Shown here one piece after another: positions 14,851 through 29,100 of a stretch of DNA of 64,000 nt. Source of the stretch: Aphidius gifuensis (taxonomy: Eukaryota; Arthropoda; Insecta; Hymenoptera; Braconidae); the NCBI RefSeq assembly GCF_014905175.1, contig NC_057790.1, forward strand, positions 2,046,001 to 2,110,000. Reading direction: 5' to 3'. The stretch's first letter is position 1. Each line of letters begins with the position of its first letter. A program made the position numbers and the translations under genes. The notes under the pieces are model-generated. The model saw only the letters and a program-made list of their open reading frames with translations, was not told the origin of the DNA and made no database searches.

Positions 14851-14854
14851 TTTA

Positions 14855-14900
14855 TTTTAAAAACTTCATCAGATGAAGTAAGTACTGATTCTCAGACGTG
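14855..14900 (+). promoter_or_regulatory. Candidate core promoter of the protease homologue
   Basis: A weak TATA-like stretch (TTTTAAAAA, about 14855-14863) lies roughly 30 bases before TCAGAC at 14892, which resembles the arthropod initiator TCAGT. The start codon is about 39 bases further on. A perfect dyad, ACTTCATC-A-GATGAAGT (14863-14879), lies between the two. Spacing supports a promoter. The A/T-rich background makes TATA-like matches cheap, so confidence is low. Confidence 0.3.
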
Positions 14901-14930
14901 TTAAGAAAAAAAAAAATAAAAAAAAATAAA

Positions 14931-15963
14931 ATGATCAAATTTATTGTGTTAATTATACTGGGCATCATGACTGGTAAGTGTTGTTTAACAAATATTAAAA
15001 CCTTGTCAATATATTAAAATATTATAATAAATATTTATTTAATTTTTTAGCTTGTGATTGTAAAAGAATGAGTAAAATTTTTAAGGGCAAGGCAGCAAAT
15101 ATCGGAGAATTTCCTCATCACGTTAGTGTGCAATATTCTGAACATCACATATGTGGAGGAAGTATTATTTCAAGTAATCATGTTCTCACTGCTGCAAATT
15201 GTATTGTGCTTGATCTCAATGTAGTTACAGGAAATCTAAAAGTTTTAGCTGGAACAGGTAACAGAAGAGATGAAACCACCAATACAGGAACATATCACAA
15301 TGTTAAATATATTATTTATCATCCTGAATATTCGCCAAAGTTATTTTGGAAAAATGACATTGCAATATTAACAGTTTGTTTTATTATAAACCAATTATTC
15401 TTTATGTTAATATTTTTTAAAATATATAATAGATGTATATATTTATCAACAGCTTGAAACACCAATAATTTTGAATGGAGAAACACGTGACTCTGTTGCA
15501 CTGGCGGGATCTATACTATTACCAGGAACAATTGTGAGAATTTGTGGTTGGAGACATGATTCAATTTCAACAGTTAGACATGGCTGGCAACTTCAGCAAC
15601 TCAGACTACAAATTGATGATATAGTTTTTTGTATGGAACATTTTAAAGGTATAGAAATCAGTGTATCTCAAAGGTGTGCAACTCCAACAGTAAAAAGTGC
15701 GGATATCACTTTGGTAAATATAACTTAAATATAATTTATATATTAAATTTATAAAAACAATAAGACATAAGTGTATAATAATAATAATAATAATTTTTTT
15801 TATTTTTATTGTCAAGGGTAACGGTGGTGGTGGAATGATTCGTCAGAGAAAATTGGTTGGAATTATTTCTGTACTTTTTGGAATCAAATCTAAATCAACT
15901 ATCTTTACACAAATATATCCATTCTACAATGCCTGGATTCAATATATCATATCAAATTATTAA
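14931..15963 (+). CDS. Secreted serine protease homologue, catalytically dead (S1/chymotrypsin fold)
   Basis: Four exons, 14931-14973, 15051-15373, 15453-15713 and 15817-15963, join through GT-AG introns of 77, 79 and 103 bases to give 257 residues, the normal length for a clip-less S1 protein. Residues 1-15 are a hydrophobic signal peptide. The activation site is changed to K-IFKG (residues 23-27) in place of R-IVGG. CGGSII (49-54) and the Cys49-Cys65 pair are as in the family. LTAANC (60-65) has Asn64 where the catalytic His stands. NDIAIL (116-121) keeps the catalytic Asp117. GNGGGG (210-215) replaces GDSGGP, so the nucleophile Ser is Gly212. Cys182 and Cys197 match the 168-182 pair, while both partners of the 191-220 pair are absent. 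Such non-catalytic homologues are known in insects as cofactors of melanization cascades and as venom proteins. Which role applies here is not shown. The frame is open across all exons, so this is not a pseudogene. Confidence 0.93.
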
Positions 15964-16132
15964 TTCCGTTAAATTAATAGACGAAATCATCATTAAAATT
16001 TTTTATTTCATCATTGAAATATTACTTATTAGCATTAGCTGATAAAAAATTATCAGACTTTTATTATCATTGACAATGAAAATTTTTGCCCTATATGTTT
16101 ACGTATACATATAGGTACATGTGTATATATGA

Positions 16133-16138
16133 AATAAA
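16133..16138 (+). terminator. Poly(A) signal of the protease homologue
   Basis: An AATAAA hexamer lies 170 bases after the stop codon of the protease homologue. It is the first one in the 3' flank set in a sequence that is not just an A run. A second overlaps A/T-rich sequence near 16198. Because the genome is so A-rich this is plausible rather than proven. Confidence 0.4.
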
Positions 16139-16267
16139 AATATTATTTTATCAATAATATCTATGTAAATTTTAATTATCATTGTATTGTTTTTAAAATA
16201 AAATATTTTCTTTCTTTATAATTTTTTATTTGTTTGATTTTTTATTATCACAATCAAATGGATTTAA

Positions 16268-17098
16268 TGTTGCCGCGATAGACGATAATCACGATAGATG
16301 ATACGATAATCCAAATTTTTATCGTGACGATATGGCGAGACGATACGAGAATTTCCTCACGATAATTACGATAATGCGATAATAGCGTCAAAAATTTGAA
16401 ATGAGCTATCCTCGTTATTTTTTTTTTATTAAATTGTGTAGGACCCCAGCAAGTCTAGAAAAAAAAATGGGAATTTTTGAAACCGTCGAAAGAGGGTAGG
16501 GAGTGGATTTTAAGGGTTTTTAATTTTTTTGTCTATGGCAGAGTTGAGCTATCCTCGTAATTTTTCTCTTATTAAATTGTGTAAGACCCCAGCATGTATA
16601 GAAAAAAAAATGGGGATTTTTGAAATCGTCAAAAGAGGGTAGGGAGTGGATTTTAAGGGTTTTTAATTTTTTTGTCAATGATTTTAAGTATTTTTAATTT
16701 TTTTGTCTATGACAGAGTTGAGCTATCCTCGTAATTTTTTTTTCATTAAATTGTGTAGGACCCCAGCATGTATAGAAAAAAAAATGGGAATTTTTGAAAC
16801 CGTCAAAAGAGGGTAAGGAGTCGATTTTAAGGGTTTTTAATTTTTTTGTCAATGATTTTAAGTGTTTTTAATTTTTTTGTCTATGGCAGAGTTGAGCTAT
16901 CTTCGTTATTTTTTTTTTATTAAATTGTGTAGAACCTCAGCAAGTCTAGAAAACAAAATATAAATTTTCGCAATAGTAACAAGATTATCGCAGAGAATCT
17001 CGACGATAATGTCGACGATAATTTTGACGATAGTCATGACATCGACGATACGATACGATAATGACTGGATTATCGTATCGTATCGTATCGCGGCAACA
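16268..17098. mobile_element. Degenerate non-autonomous inverted-repeat element (hAT-like ends)
   Basis: The left end starts TGTTGCCGCGATA (16268-16280), and the reverse complement of the right end starts with the same 13 bases (right copy 17086-17098). Both ends then carry many CGATA, GATAAT or TATCG words, about 16275-16385 on the left and 16970-17090 on the right, like subterminal transposase-binding repeats. On the right the flanking bases make AGTGTTGCC, close to the CAGTGTTGCC often seen at hAT termini. No coding capacity remains. I could not find a matching 8-base target duplication, so the insertion is old or the ends are slightly misplaced. The interior is a tandem array. The call as an inverted-repeat element is firm; the hAT assignment is tentative. 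Confidence 0.6.
16403..16963. repeat. Tandem repeat of about 174 bases inside the element
   Basis: Units begin with GAGCTATCCTCG-type sequence at 16403, 16546, 16720 and 16894, giving spacings of 143, 174 and 174 bases and a partial fourth copy. Each unit has the same order: a poly-T patch, ATTAAATTGTGTAG, ACCCCAGCA, a poly-A patch, GAGGGTA, then TTTAAGGGTTTTTAATTTTT. The longer units contain an extra 31-base internal duplication of the last segment, which explains the difference from the 143-base unit. Copies are highly similar, so amplification is fairly recent. Confidence 0.9.
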
Positions 17099-17109
17099 CT
17101 CCATTATGG

Positions 17110-20100
17110 ATTCATTGTATAAATTATTTTTTTTAACTTCAATTTCTACCAAATAATTTCTGTATCATGAATGGATTGGACACATAGTTGAATTTTATTG
17201 ATATTATTGATATATTACTTGCTTTATATTTCATTAATAAAATTATGTTAATTTAAATTACAATAAATGTTTTTTTTTTCTTTATAAAATGTATTTTTTA
17301 AATTAATCTGTTTATTTGTGATTTTTTTCGGTACAATGTTAATTGAGAAATTTTCATGTTTCATATTGACCAACGGAACTTAATGGAACTTGTGTATAAA
17401 AAACCGTATTTGGATGTAGAATCACTCTTTGTACAAATTACCCATATAAATTAGTCTTACCCAAATAATTTTAAATTGTATAAAAAAGTTGAGAAATCAA
17501 CAAGACAACAACAAAATAAAAAAATAAAGCTGCAATAAAGCTACTTAAATTCTTACATCGTATGTCACCTGTTTTCACGCAGTATCTTTGTACAAAATTT
17601 TAATTTATTACTGCCATTATGCCTTCTACGATAAAGTTACAAACACACGCAAATCCACTGAAGTAAAGAGGCTTAAATTTTTATATATTTATACGAAAAG
17701 AAAAAAAAAACATTTTTTAAAATTATTATAAACATTAATTTGATATTTTTCAATTGAAACAAAATTAAAGAAAAAAATAATAACTATTAATTCTTTTTTT
17801 TATTCTTTAAATTATAAAGACAATAATTGATCAAGTTATCATAAAATGATTTATATATTTAACGTGAATATTAAAAAAAATAAAATAATAATTTAAACTG
17901 GTGAAAATCACGATACACAATATTGACGTTGAGTATCGTAAAAGCATCTTAACGTATTGCCACCCCTTTCTCAGTTAAACCTACCACTTTAAGCTCATTA
18001 GCAAGACTGACATCATTATTTTCAGTAATTTATGAATCTTGTATATTATTTTTATACAGTGTGTGTACCATTTATATTGAAGCATCTAATAATGTAAGGT
18101 GCATCTTCTTTTGCATTCTCATTTCCCTCTTTTTTTTTTTCTTTTTAAACTTTAATTTTACTTTAAACAGCCGACAGAGGCATTATTTTATTTACGTTAT
18201 TTTTTTTTGAACGTATGTATATCTCTTGTAAAAAAAAAAAATAATAAATATTTTGCAATAAACCATCTATTACATTTCATCTCAAAGTATAGAGAGTTTA
18301 TAAAATATTGCATTTTGTTAAGGTGGTTATGTATATATTTATAAATTATTGTACTGTTAAATTTTTTTTTTTTTTCTTTTTATAATTTCTCACCACAATA
18401 ATTCGTTTTCTTTTCATAAAAAAAAAAAAAAAAAAAGAAAAAAAATTAATTTAATATTAATAAACCAACAAATAAAATGTGTTTTGAATTTTTCCATGTT
18501 TTTTATCAAACAAATTAAATTAATTTTATTTTTTTTTCGATAAAATTTATGTGCTAGACGATGTGAATGAGAAAAAAAAAATATATATATGTAAAGTTGT
18601 GATTTAGATTGTCGCCGTGTCTGGACTGGATCATCAAGCCTACGCAAAGAACCACAAAAATAAATATGATGATAAGAGAATGAGATTACAGGTGCGGTAA
18701 CCTGTATATTTTGTACCCCGTTTTACAAAAGCTCATCGTGTACATCATTATATACATATAAATTAATAATACTTTATGTAACTGAGCTGTAGATGTAAAC
18801 ACAATTTGAATATAAAATAAGTCTCGTTACACAATGGCCTTTAAAAATTAGCCTCATTTATTTTTCAAACTATATAATCCTCCAAAAGAATATTAAAAAT
18901 ATTCATGTATTTGGTTTTTTTTCTTTTCCATATTGTCATTTGGAAACACTTGTTTACTTAATTTACATGTATAGCTGTAATTATTTAATTTATCCTTTAA
19001 AAAACGAAGAGATAAAAAATAATTTTAATATATATAAAAATAAATTTCTTGTTATGATATTTTTATTTAGAATATGAAATCATCGTTTTATTATTTTAAT
19101 GATTTTTAAAACACGTCCGGTGTTGTACACTAGAATAGCCATATAAAAATGTATATAAATTTTTTTTTTTTTTTTCTTCATTCATAGATAATAAAAATAA
19201 AATAAAGAATTTATGGTGACTAATATATGATTGAGAAATCATAGTCACATGTTGTTGGGTATCAAGTGAAAGGTCTTAATTATAATCGTTTAACACGTAA
19301 AATACCAGAGTCAAATTGATATTTTATTGTGTTTAATACACATACTCATATACACATATAAAACACGAGAGTTAAACATTTAAAAATATTTTTTTTTTAT
19401 TTTTCAGTTGGACCACCATCTGAGGATGACACTTAACCAACGACCAGTGAGTTTTTATTTATTTTATTATTTTTTTTCTATATATATTCAATTGAAAAAA
19501 CAAATTTACATTTATTCCAATTTATGAGAAATATTTTATCATTAGATAGTATACACACAAATTAAATATTTAAGAAAAAAAAAAAAAAAAAACCTACATG
19601 TCAGTAATGATAAATTGACGTATGACCACACAGAAAAAATAAAAAAAATAAAATAAATCAGTGAGTTGATGCAAATAAGTTTTGAAGAAAAGAAAATATA
19701 TCGAATGAGACAAAAAATTAACATAACAACGAGTTAAAATAAATAAATAAAAAATGTAGAATCCATTGGTAACCTGCTAGTGACCCTTCTTATCATCAAT
19801 CGCAATACGATTTTTCCATACTTAAAAAGGCATTTCGGCCAGTGACCCTTCTGATTTAAAATACCGTGTCTTATTTTATATGCTCAACTCTTTACAGGTG
19901 CCTTTATTTTTTTTATTTTTTTTTATTCTTTTTGCTTCTGCTTTTATACTGTTTGTATATATATAAATATAAATTTATACACACGCAATCCTTGATCGTA
20001 TCGATCTTTCAAAAAAACCATTTGAAATCATTGTGTATCGAAAAGTCTTTTGTTACACATTACCATAAGTCTCCCATGTTTTTTTTATTTTTTTTATTTT

Positions 20101-23100
20101 TTATGTATCCTCACAAATGACACTTAAATAATGATTATTTTATTTTCATTTAAAATATATTTTTTTTTCTGTATAATTTTACTTGTTCAAGCATATACAA
20201 ACCATTTATAAAAATATTTTTAGATCATATGTTATATAGATCTAAACATATACTCCCTTGATTTAAAATGTCATTTAAAAAATTTATTTTTATTATAAAT
20301 TTTTTACTGTAAATTATTGTTTTGCTTAGTTGTTATTTGTTGTTTCAAGTATAGTTTTTTTTTTTTCCATTTTTTTCATTTAATATATATAACTAGCAAC
20401 TTGTCACATTGACTTTTCTTTCCCAGTGTTTTTAACTTTTTCACACGCACATTATTTTGTGGGCAATCTGTGGGAACCAATCTTAAACTCCGCGCCCATA
20501 TACATAGTGAATAAAAAATATATCTATATATGTTTTAAATAAAGATACACCTCGGGATATGGTGACAACCCTTAGGGTTACCGGAGGAAGATGAAAAAAA
20601 AAAAAAAATTGAGGAAGCAAGGGAAGATACCTTTTTTTACTCTGCAAATATATTGAACCTTTTTTTTTTTATTTTACTTTTTAAATTTTTCTCCCTATGA
20701 GAATTATTAAGTCGTCTTGTTTCAATAGTATTAAATTTTATTTTTAAAATATACACACTCAAATGATATAAACATATCATCCGCTAAGAGCTTCATGATT
20801 TAACTGTTTCATCATCAACTCTTAGCTGTGATACTGTGCGCATCTATATAAAACTCTCATCATTAAAAATAACAAAAAATAAAAATCTATATAGACATAC
20901 AAGTATTATATTTTATATTTTTTTTTAAGTACACACAGTGATTTAAATTTTATTTATTCATTTCAAGTTGATGAAATAATAATTTTTTTCTATTCTCATT
21001 CAAGTGAGATGATTATTTAGTTAAAATATTATTTTATGACCTATCCTAAGGTCTACAAAATGAGGGATATTAAATATTTCATTCATAACCTGCCAGGTAT
21101 TCAAATATTTGTCTCCAAATCTTGACAATTCACTGTATTATATATTTAAAAAGTTTTTAGTATATATTTTTTTTTTCCTACGCGTATGTTTTTTTTTTGT
21201 GGTGTCCCTTAGACTCATCCACTTGCTTTTTTCATTCATCAACATATCTAAAAAAAGATTTTAAATAGTTAAAAATATCAGAAGCATTGAGAAGACTTAA
21301 AATTTGTATAATGTGTCGATGGTGTATGTATATATAGTTCACGCGTAAGAAGCACTATTGCATCTGTCAGACTACGGAAACGGCTGTGCACCCACCACTT
21401 CCGTTTAAAAGTGTCACATTACTCAGGGGTTAATACGCTTTACACAGGCCACCCTGGAGATATTTTATTTTTTATTTTGAACTAGAAGAAATCGCTTCAA
21501 TCAGCTCGACCTGGAAGCAGGTGCTGCATTGATTTTTTTTTTTTTTTTTTACATAACATTTTTTTGAAAATTAAATGTCTGTTGATATTTATTTGACACT
21601 TGTTCATATTTATCAAAATTTAAAATAGTATTTTTTAATTATTTGACAAGCGTTAACATATTTTTTTTTCCCTTTGATAATTATATTTTTACATATTAAT
21701 TTAAAAAATAAATAAAACAAAGTGGAAACATATTTATTCATCATGCGCCAACAGTTAACTGTTGTTATTGTTTTATTGAGGATAATTTTTTGTTCTGTCA
21801 TTATACTGATATATATTATGAATGTCTCCATAAGGCAAATTATAAATAACGACAATTGAAAGTCAAAATGTATGTATATACAAATACAATATAAAATGAT
21901 ATATAAAATTATTTTTTAAACTTTGCTGGTGGTCCATTTGTGAAGCTAGTTATTTGTATCTTGACACTTGGTGACCCATGAAAATCACATCGAGACCTCT
22001 AATTCTAAATATTTACGCTTTCTAATTTTCCGTAATTTCATATATCAACAATTTTACAATGACAATAAATATACACATGTATTTTATTATAAATTATTTA
22101 TTTATTTTACAAGAAAAAAAATGTAAAATCAATTTTCATGAATATATTATTTGAATATTATACAAATATATATTTATATAAATAATTTAATGAAAAGAAA
22201 ATAAAAAAATATGTTTTTATATTTAAATCTTCAAGTATTTAAAGCGATGAAATCTTTTAAATTCAGAAGGATCAAATAAATAAAAAGAAAAAAAAAAGGA
22301 AAGAAAAAAAAATATATATATAAAAATATACCTGGTGATCTCATTACAATATCAAATATATGTTATTCAAATTGTCCTTTAAGATCAAAATGCATCGAAA
22401 ACAGATACGTTAAAATTTATATTGATAGACTAAACAGTGACAAAGAATTTTACATATTTGTATAATCGTTTTTTAAATGCACCCGGTATATATATAACAA
22501 TTTCATTCGAAGGCCATAAAAGATAAACGACCAAATAAAAAAAAAAAAAGTAGAAATAAAAAATAATATAAATATAAATTATATCAAAGAAGACAAACAT
22601 TGAATTTCATAAGAAAATTATCAAGAAATAATATTTATAAAAAAAAAAAAAAAAATGAATAATAATAACAAAAAAATTGTTCCAGCTTATATTTCATAAT
22701 TTTTGTTTATTCCAGTTCTCGGTGCCAGGTCGTTTATAAAACAACTCACGTATAAATATTATTCTTGGTCATGAGATGATGAACGCCGAATTAAATGAGC
22801 ATTAATTATCAGACGGGCGCAGAGTGTCGCGTGGGTGTGATTCATTGCGTCCAAAGAAGCACCTCTATTTTTTATTTTTTTTATTTTCTCTCCATTAAAT
22901 CTTTATTTTATTTATATATATTTCTCCTTTTTTTTTTGCGACCCCTTTTATTTTCTTTCAACTGTTGACGTTAATATACAAGAAAAAAAAAATTGATTAT
23001 CAAACAAGCATTAATTTATATTAATATTATAATTTTTACAGTATATAAATTTAAAAAAATATATATTTTTATAAAAAGATTTATTGAGAATAGCCTGGTT

Positions 23101-26100
23101 GTGTGTGTGTGTGTGTGTACATGTGTGTGATAAATAATATATATCGGCCATCACCACAGATATTTTTTCATAGTCGCAATATACTTGTTGGGCGGGCTTG
23201 TGAATAAACGAGTTGAGTTAAAACATAAATGCATATCGACGGATGACGTCTATTGAGTATACATATGAAATATTTTTTAAACAAGTGTGGCATAAATGTG
23301 ATGCCGGTGTATATATACACCATGCGCGCACCATCATTCGCAGACATTTGTTGTGTATTGATATACTGTCAGCGTATATTTTTCATTATACAATATTTAA
23401 CGTAAAACTACTTTGATATATATTCACGTGACTGCAGCCCATCCCTGAGTTCGATGATCTATTTTATTTTATAAATTTTTTAATAAATGCCGTAAAGTAA
23501 TTTTTTTCATATCATCATTGGGGTTATTTATAGATATTTTTTTGAATTTCATAAATATATTTTTTCTTTTGAAAAAATAAATAAGATTAATTAAATTATA
23601 AATAAATAATAATTGCAAAATTAAAGTTACATTAAAATTGTCTATCATTAAGATTCACATCATTTACAAATGGTAATATCAATTTAAAATGCAATCAATA
23701 GATTTATAAGTGTAATAGCTGAGTATACGAATCTAGCAATGATTGGGTTATTTCAAAAGGTCGTTGAGTAAACCATGCAAATTATCTGAGAATGCACATG
23801 CTTCATGATTCCTCATTTTGTTTAGCTGCAATGATCTGTGAAAATAAAAAAATATTGCAAACTTTAGTTTAGAAAAAAAATATCGCCTTCACATAGATTT
23901 ATATAATGCCCACAGTAACCAATAGAAAAAAAAAAAAAATAAAAAACTTTATATTGACCAGAATAAAGCATTGATAAAAAAATAAAGAAAAGAATAGAGA
24001 AAATGTTGAGAAAAATAAAATATATATATATCTTAAGTACACACTGTAAACGTGCAATGATTTCTCAATGCAAAAAAGTGGCATTAACAGCACTGGCACA
24101 GGTGGCACCCGTGACGAGGTTGTGGCAGAATAAAAGAGTTTGCCACACGGATCGCGTGATTACCGCTTTGAGTATACAAACTTACAGGTACACATCAGAT
24201 ATAAAGGCACACGCGTATTTTCAATGCGGTCATTTTATAAAATATACATTAATATACTTTCAAAATTTTATTTTACCGCATATGTTTGACAATAATAATT
24301 ATTATTTTTATTTTTTTTTAAATATTTTATTTTAAGTGTCATTACTATATCTAGTAATATTATTTCATAATAATCATAAAATATATATATCGGTCAAATT
24401 TATATTTTTATTTATTTATTATATTGTCCATTTGTACATAAAAATAATACTCGCAATGACGTACTAAAAATTTCAATGCTGCATTCAGTCATTGAAATTG
24501 TTATTATTATTATTTTTATATTTTTAATAATAATAAAAAATATTATTGAGAATAGAGAAAATATTTATAATATCATTTTGATGCATAAACTGCAAGTTTA
24601 TTTCACAGGGAAGTTTCTCATTTGTGTAGTTTAAAATGTGTGCTCTATTTACCATACCCAACGATGAAAGTTTAAGCAACAGATTCCATTCGGTAAATCA
24701 CATCGTGGCATAATATCTAACCTAGGAACAAAATATATTATATTGCATATAGATATGTTTATACCTGATTTAACATCACGATTCCTTCAAGTTAGTGAAC
24801 AAGGATTCCACTGTACGTTAAGGGCGGTGCCTCGATTTTATATCGTGAAAGTGCAGAATCAATATTATATATATATTTATAAATATATCATATTTATTTT
24901 TTTATATTTATTGAGAAATCATAATGTAATGTTAATGTTATTATTGTTATTATTTTCATACAAATGGTATTTAATATCTTTGAGAAAAAAAAAAAACAAA
25001 TTTACAGTTATTACAATTCAAAATTTGATTGAAAAAATAATGTAATTATTTTGTTGTATGCTTGGGTTTTTTTGATTTTTTTCAAGTGTAAATTTCAATC
25101 AAAGTTTGTAAGATGAAAAATTTAAAATATTGCACTTCAAAGTACACGCACATGTTGATTTTTTTTGTGGTTAAATATATTTCATTTATGTATATACAAG
25201 TAATAGACTTAGACACATTGTCATCTTGTTGTCGTTTCGTTAGTCGATACTTTACCACAAACTACCAGGTTATATGCTAAAAAAAATGAAAAAAAAAAAT
25301 AAAATAACGTGACTTTAATACATGTCAGGTTGTTGTTGGCCACACACACTGATCGTGTCACCATTGATTACCCTGTATGTCATACATTTCCTCCATAAAT
25401 GACTATCTCTCAGAAATTTCATTTCTTTTTTTTTCTTTTTTTATTTTGTATCAATTAAATATTTTCTCAATTTGTTTTATACATATACCTGATGGTTCGA
25501 AAAAAAGTTTCTTCATTTTTTTTCTCTGATTATTTGTCAATTTACGTTGACGTCTTCATGAAATTCATTCCACTTTCTTCATCAGCTACCTCAAGTGACT
25601 CGAAACAGCTTCAGGGCATCTTTGACAAGCACCGCGTCTCCATTACCATTATCATTACCATTACCAAGAAGGTTCCTCATTCAGAATAAAAAAAATAAAA
25701 AAAAATTTCTCGAATAAAAAAACAAAAATATCATGAAGATGATATTTTCTCTCATTGCCAAAGGTGCACATCCACTTTGGATTTTCCAGTGGATCACGTC
25801 TGAGGGTAACGAAATAACGGACCAACCGCAGAATAAGCTAGTCAGTGGATTAAACAACAGGATGAAGATTATTGGAATAACAAAAATACCAAGAAATTCA
25901 TATAACCGTAAATGATAAAATTATATTTTTATTATTATTTTTTTCATTTAAAAAAAAATTCTTTTAATTATTATATTATTATTCACATATATATCCATTA
26001 TTAAAAATTAAAATAAACCACAATTTTATACTAAAATTATATATAAATTATAAACACGAATTAATCCTTTTTTTTTTCATATTAAACTCATTTAATTTGC

Positions 26101-29100
26101 ATATATCCTAAATAGTCTTGCTGAAAGATTGTTAGCTTCTTTAAATAATTGGACATGCATTGTTTGTAGAAAATAAAAAGTAAAAAAAAAAAAAATAACA
26201 ATAATATAAATAGAAAAAAAAATAAGTTTGTAAGATAACCCTTTACACAGTAGTTGACTAAAAACGATATAAAAAAAATGATAATTGTCTATATAACAAA
26301 CAATTAAAATAATTTTTATTTAACAAGCATTAAAATCGAAAAAAAAATTCAATAAATAATTAAATAATAAATTTATCAAATGAATTATTAAATTTAATCA
26401 GTAAAAAAATATTATTAATCAATTTTAAATATAATATTTATAATATTTAAAATTATTTATAATTTCAAATGGTTCAAGATAAAAATTGCCAAGGTTAAAG
26501 GTGAATTTTATCATAAAAAAAAAACTATGGAGTTTGTTTATCCTTAACAATATGAGATTGTCGCCCCATTAGATGCACCTCACGGTATATTCAGTGTATT
26601 ATGGCCATATCGTATTACAGCACCAGCCTTCTGGTTTATCTGGCTAGGTACATTTGTGTCTCAAGAGCATATATACAATTTTTATTTATTTATTTTTACG
26701 ACTGATATAACGAGACGAAACCAACGACTTCAAACACAATGGATATTTTTCTCTTATATATTTTTATTTTTTTTTGTTTCTACGTTCTACTGCTTTGCTG
26801 ATCATAACTGCGTGAATGGTTTTTATATTTATCATTATGTGTGTTTGTGTAATACAAGTAAACATGCATCCTCGCGAATCGCGACAATGTATGCATACAC
26901 CATTCAGTATCCAATTTTATCATCTAAACAGCCTTTCAACTCCTTATTGAGCTAATTCGTTACTCGTTTTATTCTTCAATTTTCATATTTATTAACTAAT
27001 AAGTAATATAATAAACATCATAAAAATATTGTAGTGATTTTTATCTTATAATTAAAACAGAAGCTTCTAATAAACATTTTAATATTATTATTAATATTTT
27101 TCATCAATTAGTTATTATATTGATATTTTTTATTTGTTTTTTGGTTTTTTTTTTTTGGATACTTTTGCCAAATGTAATAATTCTTTTGATTTATAAACCC
27201 TGAGGGTAACATATTTTATCACACATTATATCAAGGCGCTTAAATTCCAATCTGACAGTTATTTATTTTATTTCATTTATTTTTTTTTCATTTCCCCATC
27301 TTTATCACAACTCTCGTCGTATTCGTTAATTGGATACTCGCGCGTGCTGTTACTCTCTTATTTTTATTATTATTATTTTTTGGTAAATTTTTAACCCACT
27401 GGTCTTTCGAGTATTAAATTAAATTAGTATTTTTATTTATTCGTTTTATATTGTATCTATGAATATTTATATGCTAAAAACTGATGAGACAAAAATTAAA
27501 TTGACAAAAAAAATCAAGTAAATAAATAAACATTGCAGATATATACTCGCACGCGCGTAAAATCTTACTCTTGAGTTTTGGATTCAGAGCATAAACACGC
27601 CTCGTGTTGTTTATGTGATAGTTGCTTATCTGATTTTATTATACATCGAAAGCTGAAAAAAGAAACAAAAAAAGGCAAAAAAAAAACAACCGATGGTACC
27701 CAATATATATACAACGTACCAACAACTCGCCGAAATGGCGTTCCACTTGTTTCTGGGTCTTTTCTTTCTTCCTTGAATTTATTTATATAAAATCACGTGG
27801 TGAAATTGTCGAACGAGTTTCACCCTTTTCTTCCCCTTTGCACATTGCATATTCTGCAATTTTTTTTTTTTGTTTTATTTTTTTTCCACATTTTATTTCG
27901 ACTCGATCTTATTTTAAACTTGAGAACACGCGCGGTTAAATATTATATACATCTTGGAATGAAAATAAAAATAAATATTATAAAAGCAGAAAAAAAAAAA
28001 TTAAAAAAATTAAATACATACAGAAAGACAAGCTCGCGACATACACGTAAAAGGTGAATATTATATTTTTTAAATATTATTTATTATCGACTACTCGAAG
28101 CAAACTTCTGGCCTTGATTTTTTATCAGTTTTGGGATGTTTTTTTTTTATTATTTAATTCATTTGAATATTATTAATTTTTATATAGAAAAATTATGTTA
28201 AAGTTTTTTTTCTTTTTTGAATATATATGTATTAAATAAAAAATTCCATTGAGATGACGGTTATTTTTATGTGAGGATTCTAAGGAAGATAAAGATATAT
28301 AGTATAATTAACAATATCATCGCGAAAGGAGCACAAGACAAAAACATTGTGCAGCTGCGGTGAGGTGGAACAACAAGTGCGTGTCCTCGTGCGCTTTTAA
28401 ATACTTAAGAATCTTGATTATACATTCCACAGATGACGTTGTTGAACACTTGTGGTATGAGGAGAGAAAGAAATTGTGAACAACATTTATATATTTATTT
28501 TTGCAATGTGGACTACAAGGATTCTCCCTCATTGTATATACCTTTCACGATTTTTTTCTGTCCACACACACACACAGCTCTCTCAAGTTTGAGACTTGAA
28601 TTTATTCAAATTTTTTTGCCCTAAAAAAAAAAACAGTTAATAAAAATTGAAATAAATAATTATTTATTATTTAATTTAATAAATGGCCGCGTGCAAAGAT
28701 ATGATCTCTCTGTGTTAATTGTCATTTTATTATTATTTTTTTTAATTACGAGTGCAAATAGTTGTATCAATTATCAAAATATAATATAGTTCAATAATTT
28801 AAATAAGTGATTATAATTAGTTTGTGTTATAAAGTGACAGTTTTATTGTATTTTTGGAAGTTTGTGAGAAAAAAATTTATGACTCAACAGCAGATATATA
28901 TATTTTGATTGAAAAATTATTTCTTGTCACGATTTTTACATAATTGTTATTTTATTATTGTTTATGATGTGGTGCTAAAATTATTTTCATAAATATAATG
29001 GTTTGATTTATTAAATAAATGAGTAATTATCGGTTTTTTTATTGACAATTATTTTCACGTCAGTGTATAAATTTATGATGTTCGGCGTCCTTTTTCGGTG

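Noticed and set aside
16403..16963. The 174-base array as a coding repeat
   Set aside because: Each unit has poly-A and poly-T patches and stops in the frames I checked.
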